A stretch of DNA of 64,000 nucleotides, from NCBI RefSeq assembly GCF_006438955.1, contig NZ_RCZK01000001.1, positions 372,001-436,000 on the forward strand, written 5' to 3'. Position 1 is the first letter of the stretch, and the number at the start of each line of letters is the position of its first letter. Of the stretch, positions 27,680 to 36,925 are shown in pieces. The notes beneath the pieces were generated by a model. That model did no database searches. It was given only the letters and a program-made list of their open reading frames with translations, and was not told the DNA's origin. The stretch comes from Sphingomonas oligophenolica. Its GTDB lineage: Bacteria > Pseudomonadota > Alphaproteobacteria > Sphingomonadales > Sphingomonadaceae. The translations under genes and the position numbers were made by a program.

Positions 27680-27831
27680 GGTTGCTTGACTAAGCGACGC
27701 GCCCCACTTACGTCCTGATTTCGTGTAGAGCGGCGTCCTGCCGTTCCGCGTCCTCGCTCCCCAGCCTCACGTCGCCGCTGTCCTTGCCGCCGACCTGATC
27801 TTCCCCCGCTGACCCGCATCCGGAAATATCC

Positions 27832-29088
27832 ATGCATCTCAAAGATTTGAAAAAGAAGACCCCTGCCGACTTGGTCAGCATGGCCGAGGAATTGGGGGTC
27901 GAGAGCGCGTCAACGCTGCGCAAACAGGATCTGCTGTTCGCGATCCTGAAGGTGCAGGCCGAGAATGGCGACCAGATCATGGGGCTCGGCACGATCGAGG
28001 TGCTCCAGGACGGTTTCGGCTTCCTGCGCAGCCCCGAGGCGAATTATCTCGCAGGCCCCGACGACATCTATGTGTCGCCCAACCAGGTCCGCAAGCACGG
28101 GCTGCGTACCGGCGATACCGTCGAGGGCGAAATCCGCGGGCCTAAGGACGGCGAACGCTATTTCGCGCTGATGCTGATCACCGCGGTCAATTTCGACGAT
28201 CCCGAAGCGGTGCGGCACCGCGTCAACTTCGACAATCTGACCCCGCTCTATCCCGAAGAGAAACTGACGCTCGATCCCGAGGATCCGACCCAGAAGGATA
28301 AGAGCGCGCGGGTGATCGACATCATCAGTCCGCAGGGCAAGGGCCAGCGCACGCTGATCGTCGCGCCGCCGCGGGTCGGCAAGACGGTGATGCTACAGAA
28401 TATCGCCAAGGCGATCACCGACAACCACCCTGAAATCTTCCTGATCGTGCTGCTGATCGACGAACGGCCCGAAGAAGTGACCGATATGCAGCGCAGCGTG
28501 AAAGGTGAGGTTGTCAGCTCGACCTTCGACGAGCCCGCCACGCGCCACGTCGCGGTCGCTGAGATGGTGATCGAAAAGGCCAAGCGGCTGGTCGAGCACA
28601 AGAAGGACGTCGTGATCCTGCTCGATTCCATCACCCGGCTGGGCCGCGCCTACAACACCGTCGTGCCGAGTTCGGGCAAGGTGCTGACCGGCGGCGTCGA
28701 CGCGAATGCACTGCAGAGGCCTAAGCGCTTCTTCGGCGCGGCGCGCAACATCGAGGAGGGCGGTTCGCTTTCGATCATCGCGACCGCACTGATCGATACC
28801 GGCAGCCGGATGGACGAGGTGATCTTCGAGGAATTCAAGGGCACGGGTAACTCCGAAATCGTACTCGATCGCAAGGTTGCCGACAAACGCGTCTTCCCCG
28901 CACTCGACGTTGGCAAGAGCGGCACGCGCAAGGAAGAACTGCTCGTCGAGAAGGACAAGCTCAGCAAGATGTGGGTGCTGCGCCGCATCCTGATGCAGAT
29001 GGGCACGATCGATTCGATGGAATTCCTGCTCGACAAGATGAAGAATTCGAAGACCAACGAGGACTTCTTTGAGTCGATGAATCAATAG
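27832..29088 (+). CDS. rho: transcription termination factor Rho
   Basis: The 418-aa hexameric RNA helicase has the Rho_N domain (residues 1-45, [21 protein letters not shown]), the RNA-binding CSD domain ([25 protein letters not shown]) and the ATPase with Walker [26 protein letters not shown] and [11 protein letters not shown]. The 152-nt gap after hemJ serves as its leader; I see no gene there. Confidence 0.97.
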   Translation: MHLKDLKKKTPADLVSMAEELGVESASTLRKQDLLFAILKVQAENGDQIMGLGTIEVLQDGFGFLRSPEANYLAGPDDIYVSPNQVRKHGLRTGDTVEGEIRGPKDGERYFALMLITAVNFDDPEAVRHRVNFDNLTPLYPEEKLTLDPEDPTQKDKSARVIDIISPQGKGQRTLIVAPPRVGKTVMLQNIAKAITDNHPEIFLIVLLIDERPEEVTDMQRSVKGEVVSSTFDEPATRHVAVAEMVIEKAKRLVEHKKDVVILLDSITRLGRAYNTVVPSSGKVLTGGVDANALQRPKRFFGAARNIEEGGSLSIIATALIDTGSRMDEVIFEEFKGTGNSEIVLDRKVADKRVFPALDVGKSGTRKEELLVEKDKLSKMWVLRRILMQMGTIDSMEFLLDKMKNSKTNEDFFESMNQ

Positions 29089-29127
29089 AGAAGCGCGACA
29101 GTCGGCAACGTCCGACTGACTCGCGCC

Positions 29128-29187
29128 AGCGCGGACGGCGGGGCGAAGCACCCGACCGACGGCGTGGACTTTGCCCACGTCCGCGCT
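29128..29187 (+). other. self-complementary region downstream of rho
   Basis: A perfect 10-bp inverted repeat AGCGCGGACG (29128-29137) / CGTCCGCGCT (29178-29187) encloses an inner CGTGG/CCACG pair (29163-29167/29175-29179). The inner pair shares bases with the outer right arm, so the two helices compete. It is untranslated DNA between rho and the TerC gene. Confidence 0.5.
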
Positions 29188-29228
29188 GCGTTGATCCTCA
29201 AAAATCTTAAATTCACATTGTGCTACAC

Positions 29229-29328
29229 CGCGGCAGAGCCGCGTCGTCAGTCCTCGCTTTTAGCGAGGCTGGCCGGGCAGCGCGACGGAGGCTCGCTTTA
29301 GCTGCGCTAAAGCGTTACGCGCGCTGCC
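29229..29328 (+). promoter_or_regulatory. structured leader of TerC/YjbE gene
   Basis: Successive hairpins precede the ATG: CGCGGC/GCCGCG (29229-29243), CCTCGCT/AGCGAGG (29252-29268), then a perfect 9-bp outer stem GGCAGCGCG (29276-29284) / CGCGCTGCC (29320-29328) enclosing CGCTTTAG/CTAAAGCG (29294-29314). The outer right arm abuts the start codon. The only good GGAGG (29287-29291) lies inside the enclosed loop. Translational control is inferred; no known riboswitch class was recognised. Confidence 0.5.
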
Positions 29329-29967
29329 ATGCCCGATTTCAGCATTGCCGATGTGTTCACCTCCGCGGGTCTCGCCGCGCTCGGTCAGGTCATCATGATC
29401 GACCTGATGCTGGCGGGCGACAATGTCGTCGTGCTCGGTACGCTGGCATCGGGGCTGGAGCCCAAGCAGCGCAAGCAGGTGCTCACCTTCGGGGTCGGGA
29501 TCGCGCTCGTGTTCCTGGTCGGGTTCGCCTATTTCGCGACCCAGCTGCTCCATGTCGTCGGGTTGCTGTTCGCGGGCGGGTTGCTGTTGCTGTGGGTGGC
29601 GTGGAAGCTGTTCCGCGAATTGCGAGGGGGTGATTTCGGCGCTGGGGGAGCCGCGGTCGACGGGGTGAGGCCGCCCAAGAGCTTTGCCAAGGCCGCGATC
29701 CAGGTCGCGATCGCCGACCTGTCGATGAGCCTCGACAATGTGCTCGCGGTCGCGGGGGCGGCGCGCGACCATCCGACCGTGCTGTTCTTCGGGCTGGCGC
29801 TGTCGGTGACGCTGATGGCGCTCGCCGCGAACTTGATCGCGCGGATCATCCAGCGGCATCACCGGATCGCATATATCGGGCTGCTGGTGATCCTCTATGT
29901 CGCGGGATCGATGATCTATAGCGGGGTCGTCGATCCTGAGGTCGGGATCGGTTACCTGTTCCGCTGA
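29329..29967 (+). CDS. TerC/YjbE family integral membrane protein
   Basis: The 212-aa protein with six or seven predicted helices belongs to the TerC superfamily, YjbE branch: an acidic motif MIDLMLAGDNVVVLG in the first half and its repeat ADLSMSLDNVLAVAGAA in the second. Relatives export Mn2+ or otherwise handle metals. It is preceded by a strongly structured leader whose stem touches the ATG. Confidence 0.88.
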   Translation: MPDFSIADVFTSAGLAALGQVIMIDLMLAGDNVVVLGTLASGLEPKQRKQVLTFGVGIALVFLVGFAYFATQLLHVVGLLFAGGLLLLWVAWKLFRELRGGDFGAGGAAVDGVRPPKSFAKAAIQVAIADLSMSLDNVLAVAGAARDHPTVLFFGLALSVTLMALAANLIARIIQRHHRIAYIGLLVILYVAGSMIYSGVVDPEVGIGYLFR

Positions 29968-30025
29968 GGCGGTGGCGATCCGCGTGGTCACATGGGTGCG
30001 TCGGTGTTGGGTAGGCTATTGCGGC

Positions 30026-30727
30026 TTACCCTAAATGCTCAGCGAAAAACGCCATCGTTCTCGCGTCGGCTTCGTTCGCGGATGTGGGCGAGCGGCGCTG
30101 GCCGAATTCGGTCGCGAAGCCGTGATCCTCGCCCGGATAATCGTGCAGCGCCACCTTGGGATGATCGTCGAGCCCCGCATGCATCGCGGCCTGGGTCGCC
30201 TGGTCGACGAAATGATCGTCCTGCGGAATGTGGAGCATCAGCGGGTTGGCGATCGCGTGCGATTCGCGCAGCAGGCCGTCGATCCCGACCGCATAATAGC
30301 CGACCGTCGCGTCGATGTCGGTCCGCGCCGCGGTCATATAGGCGAGGCGGCCGCCGAGGCAGTAGCCCACTGCTCCAACCTTGCCGGTGCCGCCCAGCGC
30401 GGCGCGCGCGGCCTTGATCGTCGCTTCGATATCGCGCACGCCGCGGTCCTGGTCGAACTCGCCCATCAGTCCGAGCGCGCGCTGCATGTCTGGTTCGATG
30501 TCGGGATCGAGCTCGATTCCAGGCTGGAGCGGATGGAACAGGTCGGGCGCATAGGCGAGATAGCCCGCCTCCGCGAGCGTATCGCATTTGCGGCGGATCC
30601 CGGCGTTCACCCCGAAGATTTCCTGGATCACGATAATCGCGGCGCGCGGGGTGTCGGCGGGCTCGGCGACATAGGCGGTGAACGGCGTCGTGCCGTCGAG
30701 CGCGTCGATGGTGACGGTCCTGGTCAT
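30026..30727 (-). CDS. dienelactone hydrolase family protein
   Basis: The 233-aa alpha/beta hydrolase shows the DLH pattern: VIVIQEIFGVNAGIRRKCD, nucleophile Cys in VGAVGYCLGGRLAYM, then IPQDDHFV (Asp) and YPGEDHGFATE (His). It may hydrolyse lactones or other esters; the substrate is unknown. Its ATG overlaps the stop of the methyltransferase gene upstream by 4 nt. Confidence 0.9.
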   Translation of the reverse strand: MTRTVTIDALDGTTPFTAYVAEPADTPRAAIIVIQEIFGVNAGIRRKCDTLAEAGYLAYAPDLFHPLQPGIELDPDIEPDMQRALGLMGEFDQDRGVRDIEATIKAARAALGGTGKVGAVGYCLGGRLAYMTAARTDIDATVGYYAVGIDGLLRESHAIANPLMLHIPQDDHFVDQATQAAMHAGLDDHPKVALHDYPGEDHGFATEFGQRRSPTSANEADARTMAFFAEHLG

Positions 30728-31197
30728 GATGATCCTTCGTGTTCGTGGGTGAGGAGCCAGCGCTTGGTCGCGACGCCGTTGCCGGCTGAATAATGGTCGT
30801 TCGGCCCGGTGCTCAGCACGCGGTGGCATGGCACGACGATGGGGAAGGGATTGCGCGCGCAGGCCTGACCCAGCGCGCGGGCGCTCGATCCGATCGTCGC
30901 CGCGATCTCGCCGTAGCGCGCGGTGTCGCCATAGCCGATGTCGACGATCGCCTGGCGCAACGCCGCGCCGCGCGGCGTTGCCGCGGGGGCCAGCGGGAGA
31001 TCGAATACGGTCAATTGCCCGGCGAAATAGGCTGCAAGCTGGTTCATCGCGGCTTGTAGCGTCGGATCGAGCGGGGTTGCCGTTGCCGATCGCGCGGGCG
31101 ACGGATCGATCGCGATCCGCGTGATCACGCCGTCGATCGCGTCGACGTCGGTCATGCCGATCGGGGTCGGGAGCGAAGCAGTCTCGCGTGTGGCCAT
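30724..31197 (-). CDS. methylated-DNA-[protein]-cysteine S-methyltransferase (MGMT)
   Basis: The 157-aa suicide repair protein reverses O6-alkylguanine damage. The acceptor Cys sits in PFPIVVPCHRVLS; DNA-binding helix residues are in ARALGQACARNP. ATG at 31197 gives a normal Ogt length; further upstream sequence is not conserved-looking. It is co-transcribed with the dienelactone hydrolase and divergent from the small gene at 31261. Confidence 0.92.
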   Translation of the reverse strand: MATRETASLPTPIGMTDVDAIDGVITRIAIDPSPARSATATPLDPTLQAAMNQLAAYFAGQLTVFDLPLAPAATPRGAALRQAIVDIGYGDTARYGEIAATIGSSARALGQACARNPFPIVVPCHRVLSTGPNDHYSAGNGVATKRWLLTHEHEGSS

Positions 31198-31260
31198 GCG
31201 GTCGGCTATGCAACGCGCACGCGCGCCACTCAAGCGTGCCAGCGCACAAGGGGCGAGACG

Positions 31261-31503
31261 ATGAAGGTCAATGTCGAAGTCGAATGCACCCCCGAAGAGG
31301 CACGCCGCGCGGTGGGCCTGCCCGATCTGTCGCCGGTCCACGACCGTTATGTCGCGATGATGCTCGATTCGATGGATGGCAACGTGAAGCCCGAGATTAT
31401 CGAGACGATGATGAAGAACTGGGCGCCGATGGGCGAGGCGGGCCTGTCGATGTGGCGGCGATTGTTCGAGGCCGGCACGGGACCAGGCAAAGGCAGCGAC
31501 TGA
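31261..31503 (+). CDS. small conserved protein (DUF6489-like)
   Basis: This 80-aa acidic cytosolic protein (MKVNVEVECTPEEARRAVGL, then HDRYVAMMLDSMDGNVKPE and MMKNWAPMGEAGLSMWRRLF) looks like the DUF6489 family found upstream of mnmE in sphingomonads. The function is unknown. It ends 7 nt before mnmE, so it is probably its operon partner. Confidence 0.78.
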   Translation: MKVNVEVECTPEEARRAVGLPDLSPVHDRYVAMMLDSMDGNVKPEIIETMMKNWAPMGEAGLSMWRRLFEAGTGPGKGSD

Positions 31504-31510
31504 GCGGGCG

Positions 31511-32779
31511 ATGACGACGATCGTCGCGGTATCGAGCGGGCGGCCGCCTGCCGCGATCGCGGTGATCCGGATCAGCGGTGGCGAGGCGTTCGCGGCGGCG
31601 CGCGCGCTGACGGGATCGTTGCCGCCGCCGCGTGAGGCGCGGGTGCGGGCGCTGCGGGCCGCGGATGGCGCGCTGCTCGATCGCGCGCTGATGCTGGTGT
31701 TTCCGGGGCCGCGGTCGGCGACGGGAGAGGACCTGGTCGAGCTCCACTGTCACGGCGGGCGCGCGGTGATCGACGCGGTCGAAGCGGCGCTGCTCGCAAC
31801 GCCGGAGGTGCGGCGCGCGGAGGCGGGCGAATTCACGCGGCGCGCGCTGATCAACGGCCGGATCGACCTGGCCGAGGCGCAGGGGCTCGCCGACCTGCTC
31901 GCCGCCGAGACCGAACGCCAGCGCGTCGCGGCAATCGCGACCGCGGAAGGCCGGGTCAGCCGCGCGGTGCGCGACTGGATGGAGCGGCTCTCGCGGCTCG
32001 CGGCCCAGGTCGAGGCGATGCTCGATTTCGCCGACGAGGATGATGTCACCGATACCGGGGTCGAGGCGCTGCGCGAGGCGTGCGCGCTGCTCGCCGCCGA
32101 CATGGGGGCTGTATTGGACGTGCCACCGATCGAGCGGCTGCGCGATGGCGTCCGCGTGGTGCTGGCGGGGCCGCCCAACAGCGGCAAGTCTACGCTGATC
32201 AACCTGCTCAGCGACCGCGACGTCGCGATCGTCGCGCCGATCGCGGGCACGACGCGCGATCGGATCGAGGCGCCGGTGACGCGCAACGGAATCCCCTTCG
32301 TGCTGACCGACACCGCGGGGCTGACCGAAACCGACAATGTGATCGAGCGGATGGGGGTCGAGCGGACCGTCGAATCGATCGCGCGCGCCGACATTTTGCT
32401 GTGGCTCGACGACCAGCCGCCGCCGCGCGAGGCGATCTGGGTGCTGCCCCGGGCCGATGAGGACGACCGAGCGGCGCTGTCAGCGTCCGGGCGAATCGTC
32501 GTGTCGCGCGAGGATGCGGAGTCGATCGCGCGTTTATGGGAGGCAATCGGCGAGCGGGCGTCGCTTCTTATCCCCCGCGAGAGCGATCTGTCGCTCGATC
32601 GCCGTCAGCGCGATGCGTGCCGGATTGCCGTCGCCGCGTTGCAACATGGATCGGATGACGCACTGATCATCGGTGAGCAGCTCCGGTCGGCATCGATGGC
32701 GTTGGCCGGGATACTCGGCATCGATGCGACGGAGGCGATGCTTGATTCGCTGTTTGGGCAGTTCTGCATCGGCAAGTGA
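31511..32779 (+). CDS. mnmE: tRNA modification GTPase MnmE (TrmE)
   Basis: The 422-aa MnmE has the N-terminal folate-binding domain (TIVAVSSGRPPAAIAVIRISG), a G domain with P-loop LAGPPNSGKSTLINLL, switch IAGTTRDRIE and DTAGLTETD, and the C-terminal CIGK motif. With MnmG it forms the cmnm5U34 modification of tRNA wobble uridine; mnmG is adjacent. Confidence 0.96.
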   Translation: MTTIVAVSSGRPPAAIAVIRISGGEAFAAARALTGSLPPPREARVRALRAADGALLDRALMLVFPGPRSATGEDLVELHCHGGRAVIDAVEAALLATPEVRRAEAGEFTRRALINGRIDLAEAQGLADLLAAETERQRVAAIATAEGRVSRAVRDWMERLSRLAAQVEAMLDFADEDDVTDTGVEALREACALLAADMGAVLDVPPIERLRDGVRVVLAGPPNSGKSTLINLLSDRDVAIVAPIAGTTRDRIEAPVTRNGIPFVLTDTAGLTETDNVIERMGVERTVESIARADILLWLDDQPPPREAIWVLPRADEDDRAALSASGRIVVSREDAESIARLWEAIGERASLLIPRESDLSLDRRQRDACRIAVAALQHGSDDALIIGEQLRSASMALAGILGIDATEAMLDSLFGQFCIGK

Positions 32780-32795
32780 TGTTCCACGTGGAACA
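32780..32795. promoter_or_regulatory. parS site 1 (perfect 16-bp palindrome)
   Basis: TGTTCCACGTGGAACA directly follows the mnmE TGA and precedes mnmG. It is a perfect palindrome of the bacterial parS type bound by ParB, whose gene is about 3.2 kb downstream. Confidence 0.9.
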
Positions 32796-32833
32796 ATTTT
32801 GACCGCGACGCCACGAGCGGATAGCGCGCCACC

Positions 32834-34663
32834 ATGTTCGATGTGATCGTAATCGGTGGAGGACACGCGGGGACCGAGGCAGCCGCCGCGGCGGCGCGTC
32901 GTGGCGCGTCGACCGCGTTGGTGACGTTCGATCGCGCCACGATCGGTGCGATGTCGTGCAATCCGGCGATTGGGGGGCTCGGCAAGGGGCATATCGTTCG
33001 CGAGATCGACGCGTTTGACGGGGTGATGGCGTGCGCGGCAGATCGCGCGGCAATCCATTATCGGATGCTCAACCGCAGCAAGGGCGCCGCGGTCCACGGC
33101 CCGCGGGTCCAGGCCGACCGGCGGCGCTATGCCGCGGCGGTGCAGCAGATGCTCGCGGCGACCGATTGCCTGACAATCGTGGAAGGCGATGTCGAGACGC
33201 TCGTGATCGCGGATGGCCGCGTTGGTGGGGTCGCACTGGCCGACGGCAGCGTCGTGCGCGGGCGTGCGGTGGTGCTCGCGACCGGCACCTTCCTGGGTTC
33301 GACCTTGTTCCGGGGTGACGAGCGATCCGAAGGCGGGCGGATCGGTGAGCGTCCCGCTAAGCCGCTCGCCGCGCAGCTGCGCGCGCTCGGGCTGCCGATC
33401 GGGCGGCTGAAGACCGGCACACCGCCGCGGCTCGACGGGCGGACGATCGATTGGGCGCGGCTCACCGAACAACCGTCGGATCGCGACGACTGGACGATGT
33501 CGCCGCTTGAGACACGGCATCTGCCCCAGATCAGTTGCGCGATCGCGCGGACGACAGACGCGACGCATGACGCGATCCGCGCGGGGCTCGATCGGTCACC
33601 GCTGTTCAGCGGCGCGATCGACGCGATCGGCCCGCGCTACTGTCCGTCGATCGAGGACAAGATCAGTCGGTTCGGCGATCGCGACGGGCATCAGGTGTTT
33701 CTCGAACCCGAAGGACTCGACGACGCGCTGGTCTATCCGAATGGGCTTTCGACGTCGCTGCCAACCGATGTTCAGGAGGCAATGGTCCGCAGCATCGCTG
33801 GGCTCGAGCGCGCGACGATCGTGGTGCCGGGCTATGCGGTCGAATATGATTATCTCGATCCGCGCTCGCTCGATGCTCGGTTGGGGCTGACGGCGCTCGC
33901 GGGGGTGTTTTGCGCGGGGCAGATCAACGGGACGACGGGCTATGAGGAGGCGGCGGGGCAGGGGCTGATCGCGGGGCTGAACGCTGCGGCGCACGCGCTG
34001 GACCTGGCGCCAGTGATCCTCGATCGCGCGACGAGTTATATCGGCGTGATGATCGACGACCTGACGTTGCAGGGGGTGACCGAACCCTATCGGATGCTCA
34101 CCGCGCGCGCCGAATTCCGACTGTCGCTGCGCGCCGACAATGCCGAGACGCGGCTGGCGCCGATCGCGCAGGAAATAGGTTGCGTCGGGGAGGAACGGCT
34201 GGGTCACCAGCGCTTGCGGCGTGAGCAGCTTGATACGCTGACCGCAGCGTTGGAACTCACTACCACCGCATCGGCGCTTGCCGCCAAGGGCGTGGCGGTG
34301 GCGCAGGACGGCGCGCGGCGCAGCGCGCATGACTGGCTCAGGCTGCCGCAGGTCGCGATGATGACGTTGATCGATATCGACGGTCGCTGGCCCGATGCGA
34401 TCGTCGCGGAAGTCACCGAAGATGCGCGCTATGCGCCGTATCTGGCGCGCCAGGCTGACGAAATCGCGCGGATGCGGCGCGACGAGGCGATCGCGCTGCC
34501 CGACACGTTGCGATTCGAGGATATTGCGGGGCTTTCCAACGAGATGCTCGATCGGCTGGAGCGCTCACGGCCCGCATCGCTGGCCGCGGCGGCGCGGATT
34601 CGCGGGATCACGCCGGCGGCGCTCTCCGCGATCTATCTCCATCTTTATCGCAAGGCCGCATGA
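32834..34663 (+). CDS. mnmG: tRNA uridine-5-carboxymethylaminomethyl synthesis enzyme MnmG (GidA)
   Basis: The 609-aa FAD enzyme starts [23 protein letters not shown] (FAD Rossmann motif), with [32 protein letters not shown] and [21 protein letters not shown]. It is the MnmE partner in tRNA wobble modification. Its end overlaps the rsmG start by 4 nt. Confidence 0.96.
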   Translation: MFDVIVIGGGHAGTEAAAAAARRGASTALVTFDRATIGAMSCNPAIGGLGKGHIVREIDAFDGVMACAADRAAIHYRMLNRSKGAAVHGPRVQADRRRYAAAVQQMLAATDCLTIVEGDVETLVIADGRVGGVALADGSVVRGRAVVLATGTFLGSTLFRGDERSEGGRIGERPAKPLAAQLRALGLPIGRLKTGTPPRLDGRTIDWARLTEQPSDRDDWTMSPLETRHLPQISCAIARTTDATHDAIRAGLDRSPLFSGAIDAIGPRYCPSIEDKISRFGDRDGHQVFLEPEGLDDALVYPNGLSTSLPTDVQEAMVRSIAGLERATIVVPGYAVEYDYLDPRSLDARLGLTALAGVFCAGQINGTTGYEEAAGQGLIAGLNAAAHALDLAPVILDRATSYIGVMIDDLTLQGVTEPYRMLTARAEFRLSLRADNAETRLAPIAQEIGCVGEERLGHQRLRREQLDTLTAALELTTTASALAAKGVAVAQDGARRSAHDWLRLPQVAMMTLIDIDGRWPDAIVAEVTEDARYAPYLARQADEIARMRRDEAIALPDTLRFEDIAGLSNEMLDRLERSRPASLAAAARIRGITPAALSAIYLHLYRKAA

Positions 34664-35265
34664 CCGAGGACGAGGCGCGCGCCTGGATCGTGGCGCGTTA
34701 CGGAGAGGGTCGGACCACTAGCGTCGCGCGGTTTCTCGCGATGGTTGCCGAGGAAAACCAGCGCCAGAACATCATCGCGCCGTCGACGGTGGAACAGCTG
34801 TGGGCCCGTCATGCGGTCGATTCGGCGCAGCTCATCGGAATGGGATCAGCCGAGGGATGTTGGATCGATGTCGGCACGGGCGGTGGCTTTCCCGGTATGA
34901 TCGTTGCGATCCTGCGCGATCCGCCAATCGTGCTGGTCGAACCGCGCAAGCGCCGCGCCGCGTTCCTTGCGCTGGCGGCGGGCGACCTTGGACTGACCAA
35001 TGTGGCCGTCGAAAGTGTCAAAGTGGAACACATCGACGCAACCGCGGCGGTGATTTCGGCTCGCGCGGTCGCGTCGGTCGAAAAGCTTTTGCAAGCGACC
35101 GCGCATTGCGCCACACCGACGACACGCTGGATTTTGCCGCGAGGTCGGCTCGATCCGGCCCAGCTCGCCGATTTGAGGCGGCAGCAGCGAGGCAAGATGT
35201 TTCACGTGGAACATAGTCTGACCGACCCCGATTCGACGATCCTCATTGTCGAGCATCGTCGATGA
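34660..35265 (+). CDS. rsmG: 16S rRNA (guanine527-N7)-methyltransferase RsmG (GidB)
   Basis: The 201-aa SAM methyltransferase shows [11 protein letters not shown], the SAM motif [17 protein letters not shown], then [11 protein letters not shown]. It methylates G527 of 16S rRNA. The coding sequence contains parS site 2 near its 3' end, and its stop overlaps the parA start. Confidence 0.95.
   Translation: MTEDEARAWIVARYGEGRTTSVARFLAMVAEENQRQNIIAPSTVEQLWARHAVDSAQLIGMGSAEGCWIDVGTGGGFPGMIVAILRDPPIVLVEPRKRRAAFLALAAGDLGLTNVAVESVKVEHIDATAAVISARAVASVEKLLQATAHCATPTTRWILPRGRLDPAQLADLRRQQRGKMFHVEHSLTDPDSTILIVEHRR
35198..35213. promoter_or_regulatory. parS site 2, inside rsmG coding sequence
   Basis: TGTTTCACGTGGAACA differs from the perfect palindrome TGTTTCACGTGAAACA by one base. 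It encodes the residues MFHVEH of RsmG, so the ParB site is embedded in a gene, about 50 bp upstream of parA. Confidence 0.9.
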
Positions 35266-36044
35266 ACTGCATCGCGGTCGCCAATCAGAAGGGTGGGGTG
35301 GGGAAAACCACCAGCGCGATCAACCTCGCGACCGCGCTGGCCGCGACGGGTAAGCGCGTATTGCTGCTCGACCTCGATCCGCAGGGGAATGCGTCGACCG
35401 GGGTTGGGGTTGGCCATGCGCAGCGCCACCGATCGAGCTATCACGTCCTGATTGGCGAGGCTTCGCTGACCGATGCGGTGGTCGCAACCAAGGTGCCGCG
35501 GCTCGATCTGCTGCCCGCAACGGTCGATCTGTCGGGCGCGGAAATCGAGCTGGTCGAGTTCGCGGCGCGGACGCACCGGCTCGACCGCGCGCTCAAACAG
35601 GCCGATGCGCGCTGGGATATCGTGCTGATCGATTGCCCGCCGTCACTCGGGCTGCTGACGATCAACGCGATGGTCGCTGCCGATTCGCTGCTCGTGCCGC
35701 TGCAATGCGAATTCTTCGCGCTTGAGGGGCTGTCGCAACTGCTGTCGACGGTCGAACGCATCCGCGAGCGGTTTAACCCAGGGCTGTCGATCCTGGGGGT
35801 CGCGCTGACGATGTACGATCGCCGCAACCGGTTGAGCGACCAAGTGTCGACCGATGTCCGTGCAGTGCTCGGGCGCGTGGTGTTCGACACCGTGATTCCA
35901 CGCAACGTCCGGTTGTCGGAAGCGCCCAGCCATGGATTGCCCGCGCTCATCTACGACCATCGTTGCGCAGGGTCGGAGGCGTATATCGCACTGGCGCGCG
36001 AAATGATCGCGCGGCTTCCCAAGATGACGGCGGTGGCGGCATGA
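35262..36044 (+). CDS. parA: chromosome partitioning ATPase ParA
   Basis: The 260-aa Walker-type ATPase has the deviant Walker A IAVANQKGGVGKTTSAINLA, LLDLDPQGNAS and IVLIDCPPSLGLLT. It segregates the origin region together with ParB-parS. It overlaps rsmG and parB by 4 nt each. Confidence 0.96.
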   Translation: MNCIAVANQKGGVGKTTSAINLATALAATGKRVLLLDLDPQGNASTGVGVGHAQRHRSSYHVLIGEASLTDAVVATKVPRLDLLPATVDLSGAEIELVEFAARTHRLDRALKQADARWDIVLIDCPPSLGLLTINAMVAADSLLVPLQCEFFALEGLSQLLSTVERIRERFNPGLSILGVALTMYDRRNRLSDQVSTDVRAVLGRVVFDTVIPRNVRLSEAPSHGLPALIYDHRCAGSEAYIALAREMIARLPKMTAVAA

Positions 36045-36925
36045 GCGACAACAAGCGTGCGCGGCCTGGGCTGGGCCGGGGGCTGAGCGCGCTGCTCGGC
36101 GAGATCGCGAGCGAGGCGCCGGTGTCGCCGGGATCGGCGGCACCGCCCGGGGTGCGGATGTTGTCGGTCAGCGCGATGTCGCCGCATCCCGATCAGCCAC
36201 GGCGGCATTTCGACGATGGCCTGCTCGACGAACTCGCGGCGTCGATCGCGGCGCGCGGGCTGATCCAGCCGATCGTGGTGCGTCCGCACGGGCATGATTA
36301 CCAGATCGTCGCGGGCGAGCGCCGCTGGCGCGCCGCGCAACGCGCGCGGCTCCACGAAGTCCCGGTGGTCATCCGCGAACTGACCGATGCCGAGACGCTC
36401 GAGATCGCGCTGGTCGAGAATATCCAGCGGCAAGATCTCAACGCGATCGAAGAAGCCCAGGCTTATCAACGGCTTGCAGGAGAATATGGCCATACTCAGG
36501 ACGCGCTGGCGAAGATTGTCCACAAATCGCGCAGCCATGTCGCCAACCTGTTGCGGCTGCTCGACCTGCCCGCCAGCGTCCAGGCGCGGGTATCGGATGG
36601 AACGCTGCAGATGGGGCATGCGCGCGCGTTGCTCGGCGCGCGCGACGTCGAGGCGCTCGCCGAGCAGGTCGTCGAACGGGGTCTGTCGGTGCGCGAGACC
36701 GAAAAGCTCGCGCGCGGGGCGAAACCACAGCGCGAAGGCGCGCCGCGTAGGGCTCCCGCGACGCCCGATGCGGATATCGCCGCGCTCGAGCAGCAATTGT
36801 CGGATCTGCTCGGGCTGGGGATTCGGATCAGCCATGACGGTGATGGCGGGACGCTCGCGATCACCTATTCGACGCTCGATCAGCTCGACATGGTCTGTCA
36901 AAGGCTGACTGGCGAGACGATTTAA
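36041..36925 (+). CDS. parB: chromosome partitioning protein ParB
   Basis: The 294-aa ParB starts RPGLGRGLSALLGE. It contains the ParB/Srx CTPase motifs (PDQPRRHFDDGLLDELAASI, QIVAGERRWRAAQRAR), an HTH (DALAKIVHKSRSHVANLLRLL) and a C-terminal dimerisation segment. Two parS sites are within 6 kb. It converges on holA with a 4-nt overlap. Confidence 0.96.
   Translation: MSDNKRARPGLGRGLSALLGEIASEAPVSPGSAAPPGVRMLSVSAMSPHPDQPRRHFDDGLLDELAASIAARGLIQPIVVRPHGHDYQIVAGERRWRAAQRARLHEVPVVIRELTDAETLEIALVENIQRQDLNAIEEAQAYQRLAGEYGHTQDALAKIVHKSRSHVANLLRLLDLPASVQARVSDGTLQMGHARALLGARDVEALAEQVVERGLSVRETEKLARGAKPQREGAPRRAPATPDADIAALEQQLSDLLGLGIRISHDGDGGTLAITYSTLDQLDMVCQRLTGETI

Noticed and set aside
29089..29328. 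yybP-ykoY manganese riboswitch upstream of TerC/YjbE
   Set aside because: Position fits but I could not find the conserved sequence blocks of that class; only generic inverted repeats are seen.
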